This document shows, in pieces, positions 62,191 to 64,000 of a DNA stretch of 64,000 nucleotides (position 1 is its first letter; the number at the start of each line of letters is the position of its first letter). This stretch comes from Serripes groenlandicus (taxonomy: Eukaryota; Mollusca; Bivalvia; Cardiida; Cardiidae). Made by a program: the position numbers and the translations under genes. Below the pieces are notes generated by a model, which was not told where the DNA came from, searched no databases, and saw only the letters and a program-made list of their open reading frames with translations. The stretch lies in assembly GCA_031761405.1 (NCBI GenBank), contig JASEVX010000011.1, forward strand, positions 17,804,170-17,868,169, written 5' to 3'.

Positions 62191-62197
62191 CTTACTT

Positions 62198-62416
62198 TTA
62201 ACACTTTCCCTCATATAGAGACTTTCTGATGCCTCTGCAGCAGACAGCTTTTTGAAAACATAGTGACAAAAGAAGAAATTGCTCAAACCGAGCAATTTCT
62301 CCTTTTGCCACAATGTTTTCCACTTTTAGTCATAGGTTATCCATTCAATTATAGAAGTTTTCAAAATATGTTCAAAGTCGTCTGCTGCAGAATTGTCGTA
62401 TGAGGGTAAGGGTTAA
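62198..62416 (-). mobile_element. TTAA-MITE, complete
   Basis: TTAACACTTTCCCTCATATA to GTATGAGGGTAAGGGTTAA. Shortened at the TTTTGACAAA block. Confidence 0.92.
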
Positions 62417-62700
62417 CACATTTGCAGCTGCTGACTTGAGAAAATATTGTGAAAAGCTACGAAATTCATCTAAGGTTTTTACTACTTGTTATGCTTGTAT
62501 TGTAAGCAAAAGTTGAAACTACTCATCATAGGCAAATTATCGTTTTGTCACAATGTTTTCAAAGTTGTCTGCAAAAACTATGGTGAATTTCTGTAAATGA
62601 AACTACTCATCATGAGCAATTTCTCATTTTGTCAAAATATTTGCAATGTCGTCTGGCGCAGATAAATCAAAATGTGTCTGTAATGAAAGCCTGTACTCTA
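62417..62700. mobile_element. MITE remnants between a MITE and the first ACAP exon
   Basis: ATTTGCAGCTGCTGACTTGA, CGTTTTGTCACAATGTTTTC and a second ACTCATCATGAGCAATTTCT hairpin with GTCGTCTGGCGCAGATAAA. Confidence 0.55.
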
Positions 62701-62708
62701 ATACTTAC

Positions 62709-62769
62709 TGAGACAATGTCATCCTCCCTGAAATAACCTGCCAAGTCTTTGACACCCATAATAAAGCCA
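62709..62769 (-). CDS. ACAP2: ACAP-like BAR domain, most upstream exon in the window (61 nt)
   Basis: Seven exons (this one, then 56072, 53182, 52256, 50453, 49309 and 48528) form one reading frame of about 190 residues. ACAP proteins are membrane-curving BAR-PH-ArfGAP-ankyrin proteins that act on Arf6 at endosomes and plasma membrane; that role is family knowledge, not visible here. This exon has acceptor TTCCATGTATTTTTCAG, enters with one base completing a codon, encodes GFIMGVKDLAGYFREDDIVS and ends in phase 0 at donor GTAAGTAT. It matches the ACAP2 stretch around NGIRDLAQY. Paralogue (ACAP1/2/3) is not resolved; molluscs usually have one such gene. The start codon and first BAR residues lie to the right of the window. 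Confidence 0.9.
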
Positions 62770-62803
62770 CTGAAAAATACATGGAAATCACAGAATCATA
62801 ATG

Positions 62804-63024
62804 TTTATTTATTTATTCAATGGGGTTTTACGCCGCTTTCAACATTATTTCAGTTATATCATGGCGACAGTTCACTTATTCATGATCCCTGGGTAAACAA
62901 ACCAGTACTAGGCTAGAAAATGTGCCTTGCCCATGGGCACTCCACCATGACTGTAGTGCCACGACTGGGGATCGAACCCGGAATCCCCGGTTTCGAAATC
63001 CCCGACGCTAACCACAGCGGATTC
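62804..63024 (-). mobile_element. SINE-A, near full length with 13-bp TSD
   Basis: CAGAATCATAATG at 62791-62803 and 63025-63037. Tail TTTATTTATTCAATGGGG, core, spacer and head, with a small deletion at the A box (CGCTAACCACAGCGG). Confidence 0.93.
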
Positions 63025-63174
63025 CAGAATCATAATGATTATCAATCTATTGGACTGTACATTCTATTGTTACAGTTTCACAATACATTAAGTATGCATG
63101 CCAATTTAGGCTCTTCAAAACTGAGGAGAAAATGAACAACAGCACTGTGGAGGGAATTCCAACACTGGTCTGTT

Positions 63175-63365
63175 TTTTCTGAGTCGAAAAAGGGGCATTA
63201 CTGAATAATTATTAAAGCCAGAGTTATGTGACTTAGTATAGACATGTTACCAATTTCATTTGAAAATGTTGAATATTTTTTTAGCTATAAAGTAAGGCTA
63301 AAAGGTTGTGACGACAATGCTGAAAACAATATCGCAGTATCACACTAGCCCAACTGTTTTTCCAC
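63175..63365. repeat. Repeat E fragment
   Basis: GTCGAAAAAGGGGCATTACT, AAAGCCAGAGTTATGTGACT and CAGTATCACACTAGCCCAAC. Confidence 0.75.
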
Positions 63366-63469
63366 ATATCTTTAATAACCATAAACTCAACTCAAGATAT
63401 GTCAAAAGGGGTGCACGGCTTCTACTGAGGAAAGGTTTCACCTAATAAATACACATTAATAACTTTTAT

Positions 63470-64000
63470 GTAAAACAAGAGTGCCACAAGCGAATGCCAA
63501 CCCTCTTCTGCATCTTTCAAAGTAAAAACAAGATGTGTTTGTGAAACACTGATGCCCCCAATGGCAACATCTAGGTCAAAGGTCAAGGTCGCCAGGTCAA
63601 AAATGTTGGTACTGACAGAAAGGTCATGTCACAAGGAATACACATGTGAAATATGGTAGCCGTACCTGTTATGGTTCAAAAGTAGTGGTCAAGGTTAAAG
63701 TTTTTTTCGAGAATGGCAACATCTAGGTCAAAGGTCAAGGTCGCAAGGTGAAAAATGTTGGTACTGACAGAAAGGTCATGTCACAAGGTATACACATGTG
63801 AAATATGGTAGCCTTACCTGTTATGGTTCAAAAGAAGTGGGGAAGGTTAAAAAAAAAATTGAGAATGGCAACATGTAGGTCAAAGGTCAAGGTCGCAAGG
63901 TCAAACATGTTGGTACTGACAGAAAGGTCATGTCACAAGGAATACACATGTGAAATATGGTAGCCGTATCTGTTATGGTTCAAAAGTAATGGCCAAGGTT
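63470..64000. repeat. 152-bp tandem array with AGGTCAAAGGTCA, cut by window end
   Basis: Opens with AAAACAAGAGTGCCACAAGC. The landmark GGCAACATCTAGGTCAAAGG starts at 63563 and 63715, and GGCAACATGTAGGTCAAAGG at 63867, exactly 152 bp apart. Units are ~95% alike, so the array is fairly young. Each holds AGGTCAAAGGTCAAGGTCG and GTCATGTCACAAGG. Confidence 0.92.

Noticed and set aside
63470..64000. Coding region suggested by regular 152-bp periodicity
   Set aside because: 152 is not a multiple of 3 and frames are closed; it is a non-coding tandem array.

Overview
The window is nuclear DNA from a marine invertebrate, most likely a bivalve mollusc. The reasons are the low gene density, short exons in long AT-rich introns, tRNA-derived SINEs with a shared central domain, two elements built like the bivalve 'pearl'/Helentron-type repeats (a CTGT microsatellite followed by ~161-bp tandem units), and arrays of ~145-155-bp imperfect tandem repeats with motifs such as TGACCTTTGACC. 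Species cannot be named from the sequence alone.

Two genes can be supported. (1) At 25634-27976 (+) one uninterrupted exon encodes a secreted leucine-rich-repeat protein of about 780 residues: signal peptide, cysteine-rich N-cap, about 17 LRRs, short C-cap, then a long low-complexity and very basic tail carrying two copies of an 11-residue cysteine-bounded motif. A 3' splice site at 25620 implies an upstream 5' UTR exon. (2) From 62769 down to 48528 (-) seven short exons with good splice sites and consistent phases encode about 190 contiguous residues of a BAR domain matching ACAP2-type ArfGAPs (BAR-PH-ArfGAP-ankyrin proteins). The 5' exons lie beyond the right edge. The PH, ArfGAP and ankyrin exons were not found and probably lie beyond the left edge, in which case the LRR gene would sit inside an ACAP intron on the opposite strand.

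Almost everything else is repeat. The dominant family (here TTAA-MITE) is a ~230-bp non-autonomous element with 18-bp terminal inverted repeats TTAACCCTTTCCCTCATA, TTAA at each end (piggyBac-like), a subterminal inverted CTGCAGCAGACG box and a central hairpin. By hand I see roughly 60 copies or fragments, about a sixth of the window. Three SINE families (A, B, C) have different tRNA-like heads but share a central domain. Several copies have perfect 8-16-bp target-site duplications. Other repeats are two pearl-type elements (8886-10315 and 39076-39624), a 33-bp-TIR MITE (MITE-H, three copies), palindromic elements (30117-30190, 46463-46548, 61554-61799), divergent tandem arrays (13858-15283, 54445-55400, 63470-64000) and a 29-bp minisatellite with 18 exact ATGCAAAT octamers (50946-51497).

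Layout: 1-25.3 kb is repeats with no supported exon; 25.3-28.0 kb is the LRR gene; 28.0-48.5 kb is repeats, including a MITE-bounded 951-bp tandem duplication at 30.6-32.5 kb; 48.5-62.8 kb is the ACAP-like BAR exons, several squeezed between MITEs or SINEs; 62.8-64.0 kb is repeats. No real tRNA, rRNA, CRISPR, phage or prokaryotic operon structure is present. No new multi-gene system is apparent. The most unusual signals are the LRR protein's tail, the MITE-sandwiched exons, and repeat arrays carrying consensus transcription-factor motifs.
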